A stretch of 64,000 bases of DNA from Ciona savignyi (Eukaryota > Chordata > Ascidiacea > Phlebobranchia > Cionidae): the NCBI GenBank assembly GCA_000149265.1, contig CH002009.1:111068-175067 (forward strand). The letters run 5' to 3'. Below, piece by piece: positions 44,601-55,192 of the stretch. Numbering within the stretch: the first letter of the stretch is position 1; each line of letters opens with the position of its first letter. The notes beneath the pieces were generated by a model. The model ran no database searches, was not told where the DNA came from, and saw nothing but the letters and a program-made list of their open reading frames with translations. The position numbers and the translations under genes were made by a program.

Positions 44601-46137
44601 CGGAAGGAGGCGTCAATCTGTGCCACCAGACACACAGCTACCGACCTGTCTACATCTACAACATGGTAGACTTCGTTGTTATGGTTCTGCAGTTTCTTCA
44701 TATACTAGTTGCATGTCTGGTGGTGTTTGATCTATTCATGCAATGCCACGTCGTCCGCTGGACGAGACAGGGTTTATACGCAGTTGCAGTCGATATGTGG
44801 AACGTCTTAAGCGCGATTAACGTCATTCTCACACTTGCCGCGTATACCGCGTATTACTACCACATTTCTACTGGTCTTGCTGTGAACCAGTCCTACAAGG
44901 AGGACCCTGGAAGATACGCCGCATTTTCCACACCGGCGTATCACAACGTCAACTACTTCTGGTTGATGAGTTTAGTCGGCTTCACTGCCTACATGCGGTC
45001 ATTGAAACTCTTCCGTGGCAGCCACGTGGTGTCGCTAATGATGCGAACACTGGCACGGTCACGCCCGGAGTTGATCAGCGCCACTTTTGTGGTTTTCATA
45101 TTCCTTGTCGCGTTCGGCCACCTCGGGGTACTCATTTTCGGAGCCAAAAAAGACGAATTCCGCAATCTGTTCTCCGCGTTTGTGTCCTTGTACGCTCTGA
45201 TCGCAGGAATGGAGATCAATCACCCTGAACACGGAGTCTCATCTGAGTCATGGTGGGCGATCTACTTCGGCTCCTTCATGATGCTGGTTATCGGGATCTT
45301 TCTCAACCTGTTCGCCGCTGTGGTGGGCGATACCTTTCACAAGGTGCGACACGTCCATAAGCTCGGCGGGAACCTGCACACAGAGGTGTTGGCGGTGGCG
45401 TGGGTGCATGAACAGTTCCTGCTTTTCTTCGGCATCCCTTCCTCGAGATTCAAGGATAAATACAAAGAAGTAAGTGAGGTTGCTTGAATCATCTTCTGTA
45501 AAGGCACATGTGCAACGTTTTTCCCAAAACAAAGTATTAATACGTAACTTAGTACCCGTAAGACCGTATATGAAACTGTATTTTCAAGCACATCATAGCC
45601 CTTGTATAACATTATGAAAACTGTATTTTAAAGCACATCATAGAAACGCCTTGTGTAACATTTTTTTCATTTCATTCATGAAAAAAAATAGTACGCTATT
45701 CTAGGAAGAACAACGGTATACGATATTCATGCTTTTAATGGAAATGCGGGGTAGAGTTATCACAATCGACAGATTACCTTTCGTACGTAGGGGCGTTTGG
45801 GCAATCGTCCGCATTTGCTCAACACCGTTCTTTCTGCTCAGTACAGCCCAGAAACACAGCCATTTATACAGCGGCTGATGTCGATGTAACGATTTCACAA
45901 CCTTAAAACCGCCTGCTCATTTACTGGTTAGTTATTCGAACAAAGCATTAGTTTTTTTTCTACCGTGCCATGCTTATTTGTGTGCACATTTTTAAGGCGA
46001 GGGCGTCGAAGGACTCGGGTGATAACGAATATGATTATTACAACGCGCCACCCACAGAGCAGACGTCGCCGCTTGCACAGGAACTACAGGAATTGATCGC
46101 CAAACACGAAACAAAGAAACCAACGCCGAATGCCTGA
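26631..46137 (+). CDS. Polycystin-1 family protein (REJ-GPS-PLAT-polycystin channel)
   Basis: The 21-exon model gives 2,626 aa with all phases matching: 26631-26781, 27389-28053, 28635-28748, 29761-29862, 30397-30586, 30864-31061, 31958-32140, 32650-32889, 33232-33404, 34075-34213, 34619-34855, 35328-35489, 35956-36072, 36581-37863, 38298-38465, 39229-39389, 39778-40070, 40933-41167, 41887-42108, 42763-45469, 45997-46137. Exon 1 gives a signal-like hydrophobic N-terminus. The ectodomain (about 50-1310) has Ig/PKD-like and REJ features (GGLCVVEPNRGVAL). A GPS-like motif (1318-1374, ECYIWNYKINGW and CQCQ) lacks the HL-S/T cleavage site; KRKRS near 1186 could be furin-cut. Then come TM1, PLAT (VVIFTGITKNAGTTANV, VDSF), TM2-3 (FTRVQRTACC), further TMs, the polycystin extracellular domain and the channel region (ISATFVVFIFLVAFGHLGVLIFG, pore near FRNLFSAF). 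The channel and PLAT calls are firm. Exon 1 is the weakest link. Confidence 0.9.
27058..27352 (-). repeat. SINE family 1, full length
   Basis: The plus strand reads tail to head from AGGATATGATATTTACGTTT through GGGTTACCGGAGCTATTGC to CTAACCGGCCGGAC. It ends 36 bp before exon 2 of the polycystin gene. Confidence 0.85.
29893..30172. mobile_element. Inverted-repeat MITE (M1), copy 2
   Basis: Left terminus GGTGCCTCTAATTACCACAG; the right terminus (GTGGTAATTATAGGAACC) is its near-perfect complement. Inside are GTTAGGGTTGGGATTAAAG and a short tandem of GATCC/GGTCC-type 9-base units near the right end (30,085-30,150). It lies in a polycystin intron. Confidence 0.75.
31096..31249. mobile_element. 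Short hAT-like MITE, 154 bp
   Basis: The ends CAGGCATGGGCAACTT and (right, reverse complement) CAGAAGTGTGCAACTT are imperfect inverted repeats. The flanks GCTTGATT and ACTTAATT match at 6 of 8 positions, consistent with an aged 8-bp target duplication. It lies in a polycystin intron. Confidence 0.65.
31582..31872. mobile_element. hAT-like MITE, 291 bp
   Basis: The left end CAGAGATTGGAAACC pairs imperfectly with the right end, whose reverse complement is TAGGGGTCGGCAACG. An exact 8-bp direct repeat GTCTAGGG flanks the element (31574-31581 and 31873-31880). It has no coding capacity and lies in a polycystin intron, 85 bp before exon 7. Confidence 0.8.
33746..34048 (-). repeat. SINE family 1, full length
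   Basis: From AGGATATTCATGTTTATCCC through TTGCAGTGTGTTGTATGTGA to CTAAACTGTCAGACTG on the plus strand. It ends about 26 bp upstream of polycystin exon 10. Confidence 0.85.
35563..35880 (+). repeat. SINE family 1, full length with duplicated tail
   Basis: Head TCCGGTCGGTTAGTATAGCGG, then GTTGCAGGTGCGAAACTGG, GATTAATGGGTTCTACC and AACCCGACGGTGGG. The tail segment TTAATGGGGATAAACATGAA with its AT-rich follow-on occurs twice in tandem (about 41 bp unit, 35,803-35,880). It lies in a polycystin intron. Confidence 0.85.
40150..40450 (-). repeat. SINE family 1, diverged
   Basis: On the plus strand ATATTTATTTATCCCTGTGA, GGGTTACC, GTGGGGTTCAGGCAGTG, CTTGCCCAAGGACACAACCG and TAACCGACTAAGC follow the family order tail to head, with small insertions and deletions. 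Polycystin intron. Confidence 0.65.
40640..40878. mobile_element. Inverted-repeat MITE (M1), copy 3, rearranged left end
   Basis: The left portion contains a duplicated ~38-bp segment (GGAGCGCTTAGATTGCTTAC, then TTGGCTTGGAGCGCTTAGAT). The core reads GTTAGGGTTAGGGTTAAAG, and the right end is CAATCCTGTAGTATTTGGAG. Polycystin intron. Confidence 0.7.
41240..41520 (+). repeat. SINE family 1, diverged
   Basis: CCTGCCGATTACCTAAGTGTG head, ACTAAACTGGTCACTACCCA, GTGTCTTTGGCAAGGCACTTA and GATTAATGGGTTCTACC, then a degraded tail. Polycystin intron. Confidence 0.65.
41562..41742 (-). repeat. R170 dispersed repeat, copy 2 (inverted)
   Basis: The plus strand shows the complement of the family: TTTCCACGATGAAAACACGA, GGAAAACGGG and AACGACAGTCGTTAGAACAC. 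It faces the copy at 42,312-42,486 across exon 19 of the polycystin gene. Confidence 0.65.
42312..42486 (+). repeat. R170 dispersed repeat, copy 3
   Basis: TTTAGCGGCCACGTCTAATT through CGTGTTCTAACAACTGTCG to TTTTCATCGTGGTAACAAAA. Same orientation as the copy at 1,534 and opposite to that at 41,562. Confidence 0.65.
42600..42745 (-). repeat. SINE family 1, head half
   Basis: GCTGGGTTCAGGCAATGTTC, GTGCCTTGCC, GACTAGCTAG and AAAGGCGACGCACTGAACC on the plus strand. It stops 17 bp before the last large polycystin exon. Confidence 0.75.
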
Positions 46138-46170
46138 AGTCTTAATTTCAATGTTTTGTTCGTTGTAACG

Positions 46171-46176
46171 AATAAA
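46171..46176 (+). terminator. Poly(A) signal of the polycystin gene
   Basis: AATAAA lies 33 bases past the stop codon and is the only canonical signal before the next gene. Confidence 0.6.
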
Positions 46177-46486
46177 CTGTGTATAATTGAAGAAATGTAA
46201 TATGACTGTGTTGTCGCATCGATTGAGTCTGACGTGTGTGCTTTTCCGGAATTGATAAGACGCTGTCTTCACGTCGACGCAAATAATCTTTGTGCCCCTG
46301 CAGATAAAATGCCAATGGGCCCATTCGCCTCTTATCTTTTTCGATTGGCCTAAGTATAGTGACGCTTATAGACACTCGGCAAATGGGAGCAGCCTAAAAT
46401 AGGCGGCATTCGGGTTGTTTGTCGGTTTCGGCTGTTTGAGATTTAGGCCAAGTTGCCGGTATCTTTCATAGGAAGCAAAGGAGTAC

Positions 46487-46897
46487 ATGGAGAAGTTGTT
46501 TGTATGTTTTGCGGTGTTTGCACTTGTACTGTCGCGCACCGTTGCGACAAAGAGCGACAAATCGGGATTATCTCGAAAGCTAGTAATAATAAAGGACGAC
46601 TGGGTTGTTCGCTGTGCAAAAATGCAAAGTGAAATAGCCAATCCACTCAACTCTTGGACGAAACGTGGAATTTCTTTGGAAAAGACAACAAAAGTGGATC
46701 TAATATCAGGTATCGGCAGATCGCAGAGATTTAGAAGAGCAGCTAAGCCTAAACCACAGACGAATGTTCTTTCTCTTGATGTTCCGTTATCTTTCTTGTC
46801 AAAACTCATTGAAATGTCCCGAAGAGAAGACAAAAGACAAAGAGAGAAGGAAATATCACTCCGCAACAAAAAGTTAATGGAAAAATATGGAAAATAA
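46487..46897 (+). CDS. CRF/urocortin-like neuropeptide precursor
   Basis: A 136-aa single-exon precursor. Residues 1-20 form a clean signal peptide (MEKLFVCFAVFALVLSRTVA). A 60-residue spacer ends at the convertase site RFRR (81-84). The remaining C-terminal 50 residues hold NVLSLDVPLSFLSKLIEMSR, which matches the LSLDVP start and amphipathic helix of urocortins 2/3 and CRF. The peptide ends KYGK, so Gly would donate an amide to Tyr134 after Lys removal. CRF-family peptides activate class B GPCRs. A tunicate CRF/diuretic-hormone-like peptide has been described in the literature as I recall; this is probably that gene. A TTTCATAG acceptor about 15 bases before the ATG fits the usual 5'-UTR intron of CRF genes. 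Confidence 0.87.
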   Translation: MEKLFVCFAVFALVLSRTVATKSDKSGLSRKLVIIKDDWVVRCAKMQSEIANPLNSWTKRGISLEKTTKVDLISGIGRSQRFRRAAKPKPQTNVLSLDVPLSFLSKLIEMSRREDKRQREKEISLRNKKLMEKYGK

Positions 46898-47060
46898 TGG
46901 TAGCTTTCGCCGTCTTAGAATTTTAAATTAACTAATTATGAGCATATTTAATTATTGGCGGTTTGTAATTCATGTCTCGCCGGACCACCACTACCGTATT
47001 TAAGAAGTTTAAACTATAATTATTTTATTGTTTGTTGTGTGAAGGTATTTGAATACAGAA

Positions 47061-47083
47061 AATAAATTCGGGATGCAAATAAA
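47061..47083 (+). terminator. Poly(A) signals of the CRF-like gene
   Basis: Two AATAAA hexamers (47061-47066 and 47078-47083) lie about 165-185 bases after the stop codon. Confidence 0.6.
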
Positions 47084-47089
47084 CTTTGT

Positions 47090-48579
47090 TATTTTAAACG
47101 AGTACTGTATGGTAAAGCCTGTACAATCTGATCTCTAGCCACTTTGACGCCAGATTAGCTTATTTGTCTAGCACAATTAGTGTTTATATTGTCTACCACA
47201 ATTGATATAAATACATGATTTTACACGATCACACATTTAAACAGTACCAATGACAGTTCTGTAACTCGCAAATATAAAGTAAGACTTCAATCTCTCTCGC
47301 GTTTTGGCTGATGCTTAAGGTGATTTTTAAGAGTCGAAAGATGGCGATAAAGAGGCAAAGTAGAAATAACATAACTCGGATGTTCGATGTTGGCTTTTTA
47401 AAGCAAGTGGGCGTATGTTGTGGGTGTGTACAGCAGGCTTCCGTATATCGTATTTGAACGTTCAGGCTAATGTTTCACATATAGGACTGTAGCTAGACGA
47501 AGTGTCTGAGAACGGAAATTGTCGCAATTTGTCATAGATAGATCGGCTATACCGACATATATCTATCTGTAATGTGATATGCAGAGACCGGACTTTTTAT
47601 ATACCAGAGCAAGCTAGCAAGCAATGCATTTCCGACCGAAGTATTTCCTTCCGTGTTAACTGATATTGCAGCATTAATCTTGCTGGTATAGCAGCTTATA
47701 CAATAAATTGGGGAAAACTAAAAGGAGGGAACGCCTGAAGGAGGAAAGGAGGGAAACTGCGCACTAAAATGAATATTATGACATTAAACATGGGGTTTGA
47801 GTTAAAATTAGTTCTGGACGTGAGATTAGTGTTTAGGGCAGGGTTAAAATTAGTTTTCATAATTTTAGTGAGCAGTTTCCTTCTTTCCCTCCTTTTCGTG
47901 TTGCCCAATAAATTTAAAGTGTAGACTTTTATTTATTGAATCTGGTAGCATTCCTTTAATTTGTTAAGCAAATCAGTGCATTTACTTTTCAATTTTTTGC
48001 TATTAAAGTAAAAATCAGTTGTCAAGTATCTTGTTTAAAGCAAAACGTTGTGTTTGGCTGGTCACTAACGTGTAGTTGAGCTAATTAGTGTGTCGCGTTA
48101 TAACAGAAAGGTTGTTGGATCAAAACCACCCACTAGCTAGTGAGAACGTCACTTAGCTGAAATCACCTAAACCCATTGGATTAATGGGTTGTTGTAAAAA
48201 AATTTAACATCTTAATCATGTACAACGCGAAGTTACTTTGGTAACCCGAAGAAGGACATAAGTCATAAGATATTCCAAAGGTTGGCCTGTGTTATATCTT
48301 TCTTTACATTTTCACAACCACAAGATAAGATATTCATATTTATTCCCGTGAATGGGAAAACCTAGGCGGTTAACACACATACAATCGTCAGATCACCTTG
48401 CGCCCACCGTCGGGTTGAATAACACATTCATATCTTATCCTTTTATTATTATCTTGTTGTTTCTAAATTCCAGACGGGCTGTTTGGTTAAACACCAGCTG
48501 TTCCTGCATAATTAGTTATATTGCTGTGATTAAGAAAGTCTCAAAAATACAGATAAAGGGGTCAGTTTATTGCAGTATA
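47090..48579. other. Intergenic, repeat-bearing, upstream of the ceramide synthase
   Basis: No coding exon seen. It contains an M1-like core (47,690-47,935), a head-first SINE fragment (about 48,060-48,260) and a tail-only SINE fragment (48,323-48,416). TTTATTGCAG lies 4 bases before the CerS start codon and could be a 5'-UTR or trans-splice acceptor. Confidence 0.5.
47690..47935. mobile_element. MITE related to M1, with different termini
   Basis: The ends AATAAATTGGGGAAAAC-type and CAATAAATTTA flank inverted blocks GGAGGGAAACTGCGCAC / GTGAGCAGTTTCCTTC. The core (GGGGTTTGAGTTAAAATTAG, GTTCTGGACGTGAGATTAG) matches M1 elements. A second member lies near 58,225-58,440. Confidence 0.6.
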
Positions 48580-51500
48580 ATGACGGAAAATGTAAGCTAC
48601 AATTTCACCTACCCGTCATATCCAAAATTTGTTAATGACGTTTACGGCACTTTCACGAAAAGTTGGGGGAAATTGGATGCTGTGGATAAAACACCACTGG
48701 GGTGGTTCCACATAGTGAAGCAGTATGGTCAGGTGTCGTGGAATGATGTTTACTACGTAATCTTTCTCGCTCTTCTATGGACAGCATTGCGATATACTGT
48801 GACCTCTTATATTCTTAAGGTAAGTTAAAAAAATATGAGGTCTTGAAAGATTTTTGTTTCGGTGAGATTTTTTAGTGTATAAAATATAGGATATTAATGT
48901 TTTATCCATGTGAATAGTCAAACTCATTCAGCGCTATCACGCTAGTAACTGTCAGATCACCTTGCCATTACTTTTAAGGGAGCGTTATCATAGGAGCAGT
49001 CAAAGTGCAGTGTGTTGTGTATGATTTAGATGTTCTTCCAATTCTACTACACCCTATTAACCCACTGGGTACAGGCTAGGACCACTTTCCCAAGAAAACA
49101 ATGTAGAAGAAAACCACCATTTAAGCACAGCTCCAACCTTTTGTCTAAAAGACAACACTAACCATAAAGTTTTGCAGCTGGACAAATAATGTATTTTTCA
49201 TTTTCAGCCAATTGCTATGGCCTCCAATCTTGGAAGCAGAGAGACTGTAAAGGCCCCAGAAAGTGCTTGGAAACTCCTAGTTTACTCTTGCACCTGGTCA
49301 TACTCGATTTATATCCTGTTTTTTACCAAGAACAACTATTTTTATGATGCTCCATCAACCTTTTACGGTAAAACTTCACTCCTAGTGTATATCGTACTAA
49401 CAGTTCTGAAAATTATAACTCTGTCAATTTTACAGGTTGGAAATCTGGCTCTGAAGTCCCAAATGAGATTTACTTGGCCTACATTTTGCAATTCAGCTTT
49501 TACATTCATTCGGTTTATGGTACTTTGTTTGTGGATGCATGGAGAAAGGACTCTATAGTGATGTTGGCACATCATGTTGTTACTATGCTGCTAATTGGTT
49601 TCTCCTATGCGTTTAGGTGACTTTATGTCCTTGTAATATCAACTTATTGTTGTGGTGTACAATTTAGAAAATGATATACATGTTATTCCCATGAGTGGGA
49701 AACACAAGGCGTGTTATTACACGGTAATTGATGGATTATACAGAAATTTAAAATGTTTAACATTTGATTCTTAATAAGCATTTAAAAAAATAGTATGTAA
49801 TAATAACTTTATAATCCAAAACCATAAATCTAGTATTTACACACAAAAATCACCACAGCAACCTATTTAAAATGAGATATATTTCACCCAAACATTTATC
49901 TTTAGTCTCCTTTTAAATAGAATCTAACAAGACAGTAATAATTAACTGCAAAACCAAGTTAAGTGCAAAAAAGGGAGTTGTTTTGATGAGTCAGTTGTTA
50001 ATAGTACTTTTGTATTTGTATTGCCTAATTGCTTGGCATTAAGTGCTGAGCTGTTTGCTTATAGTTAATGATTCATACATTTCAAAGGTTTTGTTTTTGT
50101 TCACATTCTTGGTTAAATCCGCACCAATCCAGTTAAGTTATAAAGTAACCTTTAATTATTTTTAAAATTTAATATTTAAAACCCAATATCTTCCTTTACT
50201 TTTAAGTCTTGTGAAAAGTGCTTTATGCCTCAAATTTTAAAAACTTTTAACTAGTATAATTTTATATTATGTATATATTTAAGTAATTTTCAGAAACAAA
50301 AATAACGAGTGGNNNNNNNNNNNNNNNNNNNNNNNNNNNNNNNNNNNNNNNNNNNNNNNNNNNNNNNNNNNNNNNNNNNNNNNNNNNNNNNNNNNNNNNN
50401 NNNNNNNNNNNNTATATAATACACCTTGGCTATGCAGTCAATAGTATTATATTATTACTGTAAAAAAACAGTCTACGTAATTCAAAAATGATTTCTTCAG
50501 CAAAAAAAAGTAAACAAATCAAATTTGCAGCAAAATATTAAAGTGTTTTACATGTATTACATCGGCAGGACATAGTATTACTAGTGCGATGCCATACCAC
50601 TGAACGATTTTAGATTATTAGTAGCTGTTGCCCAGGTGGTACAGCGTTGTGTGTGTGGGTCACAAGATTTATGGTTCAAATCCCAGCCATGGTGGATTTT
50701 CCTGCGACCCTTACGCCGCTGTTATGCTATATGCTACCATTATGCTGTGCATGTTATTTTATCATAAAACCATTATGTTTAAGGCCCTTATCAATTTCAA
50801 ATTACTTTTATATTATTTCCAGCAATTAATATTTCAAAAGATTAAGATTCTATTGCAATGTACCTTGTCATAAATCTTATATATTTATGTATATTAAACA
50901 TAGTTATCATACTTAGTGGTAACACAGTGACATTATACAATTGTTGCTTCAGGTTCACTAACGTTGGGATTCTGATACTTTATCTTCATGATATAACGGA
51001 TATCTTGCTTGAGGGCACCAAACTGGCAGTTTATTATAAAACTAAAGGGGGAAGATGGTATACTGCATGTGACACGTTATCTACCTGTGGGTTTGTGCTG
51101 TTTGGTCTGGCATGGTAAGTTGTTTGATATGTTATTGCTTCGTTGCAGTCATTTGAACAGAATAAAAGCTTTTAAGATTAAGAAACTATACAATACTCAA
51201 TTTTTATTTTTAACCATACAAGTTTTCTATTTTTCGCCAGTTTTCATGGAATAAAAAAACAAATAATCATTTTTGTTATATTAACTTGTTAATGACTTCT
51301 ACTTTATAATGATAACTATTTAGAAACATTCAATAAATAGGGAGAGTTTTGTTTTCCAAAACAAATACAACTGATTAATGCATCGGATATTTTTGCTATT
51401 TTTAAGAAAAATATAAAATCACCATGAAAATCAACGGAATGACTTAAAAAACAGAAATTAAATATCATAGATCCTGACTGCTGTTGTAGCATTACCATGC

Positions 51501-54086
51501 TCACGATATACTGGTGTTCTACGTATACACTTATAGCACCGTGCGGTGTGACTTGCTTCCTGTGCACGAACACGTTTAAAGTGATGCGCTACACATGTAA
51601 TACCAGAGACGTTGATTCCCTTAAAAACACAATTTCACGAAATACACAATTCATGTCACATCTTGATTTCGATTAAAACACAAAATAGTATTAAATGAAC
51701 ATGTGTTTTAGCTACATAACTGTTTCTATCTTAAGTTCAATTTTTCGTGTATATGCAGTTAAAACGTTTTTTTAAATAAGTGTTTATTCAAATAATTGGC
51801 TTTTTGGTAAAATACCACTCGTCCTATTAAATCAAATAATTTCTGTTGCTGATTTGTCAGGTTAATTCGATATCCTTATTGAATTGTAAACCAATATTTC
51901 CACTAATTGAAGTAGTTTTATTGAATTAAACCAACCGATTTTTTACAACGCGCGATATAAATCCTCCTTTTAAATGTAGTACTGATGTCAACTCAACTAC
52001 AGAAAGGCCTTGGGTCATTAGTGGAATGGTTAATAAAAGGCTCATATAGATATAACAATATTATATATTTATTAAATGACGATATTGGTGATTTGGTGAT
52101 ATTGTGTAATTAGTTTAAATATTAAACAGTGTGCACACAGTTACCAAAAGTTGGGTTGAACTTTGACAACATTATCTTTACAGCCTAACACCGCCTACAC
52201 ATTTTAATTTCTGTTTACACTATAAGCAGTCGTTATTTTTAATATCTTAAATTTTTACATTTTGATGATGGTTGTCTGACTAAACTCTCCCCCAAAAATT
52301 GCTGACTAATTTCAGCTTTAAATCACACAGTATCAGTTTCATGGATTAAAATCATTTTTAGTAATATACATATACTTTCACAATTTGATAAAATTCCCTA
52401 AGGTTGCATTTATTTCTACATCAATTGTTTTCAATGTTTATAAATAACCCACTTGACTTATTGTCCCAAATAGGTTATTACGATTTTAATGAAAAAAAAA
52501 CAAAAGGAGGTTATCTCATGGACAATCCTTGCCTTTTGCTAGTGTATTAAGTTATCCTTGAAGCCATCAAATAACTGGATGCAACCGACATCCACTAAGT
52601 GCCTTGCTAGAGGAACCAATTGACTAATAAAGTGGAACCGGTTTTGATCCCACAACTATGTGCCCAAGCCCTAACCAACCAAACTATTCAGCCAAACATA
52701 CGTTATGACGTCATAATGCTAGATAACAAGAATTGCATGTGATATAACCTTCAAAGAATTTATTATATGATAAACTGAATATTACTTCCCAATTTTTTTT
52801 CCAGAATTTTCCTACTTAGTTGAAACCTCCATTTTATATATGTTATCCATACTTTAACACAACAATTTTAATTTTAGGTTTGTGTTTCGTTTGTATTGGT
52901 ACCCATTGAAAGCAATGTACGCTGCTGGGCATGTCAGCAAGGTTGTAAATGATGGAATTACCTTTTACCATTTCTTCAATGGATTACTGTGGATTCTTCT
53001 GGCAATGAATGTTTATTGGTTCATGGTAAGAAACATTAAATAAGTGGTATCTGTATAAATGCGTGTTCGAAAATTTGATCGTAATTTCATTACATTTTCA
53101 ATAAAATGTAAAAAAAATTATTTTTCAATTTGACCGTTTTTAACTGTATTGTTCATACTAAACATTAGCAAATGTTTATATTTAAAATTTTAAGCAAAAT
53201 AAATGGTACAATATCTGGTCAGTAAGATCAGTTTGTTATTGCAGCTGAAAGGTTTGATTACGTTAATAGATAGATGTTTCTTTTTTATGGGTAGAACCTT
53301 AGTGGATAGGTGGGTTAAACAAAAAATAAAATGTCTATTACATACAAAATCCTAAAAAAATACGAATTTATCTCACACGTTATTCATTAATAACCCTGAA
53401 AAGATCCTTCAATTTGGATTGCCTTGCTAGGATACAAACCATACAACTTTTAATGCACTTCCATTTGATCAATGATTTTAATTGTTTTCTAGTTCATTGT
53501 GAACATGGCGTACAAGGTGGTGACAGGGAAAGCAAATGAAGTGGACGACACGAGGGAATATGAAGCATTCGGTGGGAAGAACGGGAAAGCAAAGAAAATG
53601 TGAGTAGTTACAAGCTGTTTCAACACGTCTTGTGAGTTGTGACTACACAATATGTTGTTTTAGTCGGCTTTACATATATGAAAGCAAGTATTCTTGCAAA
53701 AACTAAGTCAATCAAGTGGCTAACTATCAGTCAAGGATTGTAAATCTGTCATCATTTAAAATTGTATTTATTATGTACTAGTCCTTAGGAGCTGTTTTAT
53801 TACTTCTTGTGACTACATTATGTATTATATGTTTTAGCCAACTTCACATATTTGATTAAGCAAGTAGTCAAGTACATAATTCTTGCAAAAACTATGTTTC
53901 TATCAAGTAATGTAAATCTGTCATTTAAAAAGGTATATATTAAATATTTGAATTAACTGTAAAAAAGTCAATATTCTGGTCTTGATCTGGTATTCCACTA
54001 GCTTAAGTTTCTTCATTAATCACATAGTAACATTGGATAAGTCATAAGTTGTTAACATGTAATTTGTTTTGCTTCATAGGGAATAA
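48580..54086 (+). CDS. Ceramide synthase (CerS1-like)
   Basis: Seven-exon model: 48580-48819, 49208-49367, 49436-49616, 50953-51114, 52878-53025, 53493-53599, 54080-54086; 334 aa, phases all consistent. It acylates sphingoid bases with acyl-CoA in the ER membrane. N-terminal NVS and NFT sequons are followed by TM1 (VYYVIFLALLWTALRY) and then directly by the TLC/Lag1 domain without a homeobox, as in CerS1. Signature residues are PESAWK, MLAHHVVTM (catalytic His pair), and LHDITDILLE (essential Asp pair). The last TM is GLLWILLAMNVYWFMFIV, followed by a short charged tail. The final coding exon is 7 nt (completing Met, then Glu and stop). Vertebrate CERS1 mRNA also encodes GDF1; no TGF-beta frame is seen here. 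Intron 3 has a 100-N gap. Confidence 0.93.
50313..50412. other. Assembly gap (100 N)
   Basis: Exactly 100 unknown bases, the usual placeholder size, in intron 3 of the ceramide synthase. True gap length is unknown. Flanking exons join in frame, so no coding exon need be missing. Confidence 0.99.
50626..50705 (+). repeat. tRNA-like sequence with a strong box B
   Basis: TTGCCCAGGTGGTACAGCG resembles box A and GGTTCAAATCC matches the box B consensus at proper spacing. The acceptor and T stems do not pair well, so this is probably the head of another tRNA-derived SINE, not a tRNA gene. Confidence 0.45.
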
Positions 54087-54900
54087 AGTGGACAGTGCAG
54101 CATCCATTACTTTCAATTCCGAACCCATCATCTAATATGCTGTGTTTTCTACCTCCAAATTGTCATGCTGGTTAATTTAAATGGACCGGTATATATTCTC
54201 TGTAATTGCATTTTGTTAGGTATATGTTGTATATTGTCTTACCCTTTATCTGTTTTGACTTCCTTAATTAGAATATCAGACATTTTAATCAGGTTTTTCA
54301 CTGTCGTGTAGAGGTAAATAACTTTCAAGTTACGATTATTTTTTTCAAAGATTTCTTGCCAGTAATCATCTAGCCATACCAGCACTGTCATTTCTTCTAA
54401 TTTCATTGTAGACATCTGTTAGCTAACTTATCCCTGTGCAATTTACGTGACAGCAGTAGTTGTATTGAGTCGTATGTGTTAATCTTTATTCATTGAAAAT
54501 GAAAATCGCAGCAAAAGTGAAGACGTGCATATTACTGCATTATGATTTACGAAATGATGTTTTTTCTAATAAAAAACTGAGCAGCATGGTAATTGCTAAT
54601 GTAGTTGTTGTAATTGTTATATGTACGGTCACCAAGGGAATAATATGTACATTGTGAATTAAAAAAAATTTATTGAAAGATTATTTAAAAGGTATTCCCA
54701 AAGGGAAAGCATATATTGTAATGTTGAAATTAAGATACACATCAAAAAGGGAGATTACTGGTATATTAACTTCTTTAAAATTAATAAAAATGTACACATA
54801 TATCATATCTTAAATTGCACGGTACAAATACTGACTCTGTAATAATTAAGATCACACGATAATTAGATTCACATGTTAAGTATACAAATGTACAATTTTG

Positions 54901-55192
54901 TCCGGCCCGGTGGTCTAGAAGTTAAGTGCGTCGCCTTTCAATCGCAAGGTTGCAGGTGCGAAACTGGTCGCTAGCTAGTCGGTTGTGTCCTTGGGCAAGG
55001 CACTTTACGGACATTGCCTGAACCCAGCAACTTAATGGATTCTGACAAATTGAAGGAACGTGTCTTATCATATACAACACACTGCAATAGCTCCGGTAAC
55101 CCGACGATGGGCGCGAGGTGATCTGACGATTGCCCGTGTGATAACCCCTAGGTTTTCCCATTCACGAGGATAAACATGAATATCCTCCTATC
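54901..55192 (+). repeat. SINE family 1, full length, abutting a stop codon
   Basis: Head TCCGGCCCGGTGGTCTAGAA, box-like AGGTTGCAGGTGCGAAACTG, AACCCGACGATGGG, and tail GATAAACATGAATATCCTCC. The tail runs into the stop codon of sulfotransferase copy 1. The corresponding site beside copy 2 (about 59,855) is empty. Confidence 0.92.

Noticed and set aside
42727..45612. Minus-strand frames opposite the channel exon
   Set aside because: The plus strand codes for the polycystin domain; the opposite frames have no splice sites or motifs.
50626..50705. Functional tRNA gene
   Set aside because: Box B is good but acceptor and T stems do not pair and the anticodon loop size is wrong.
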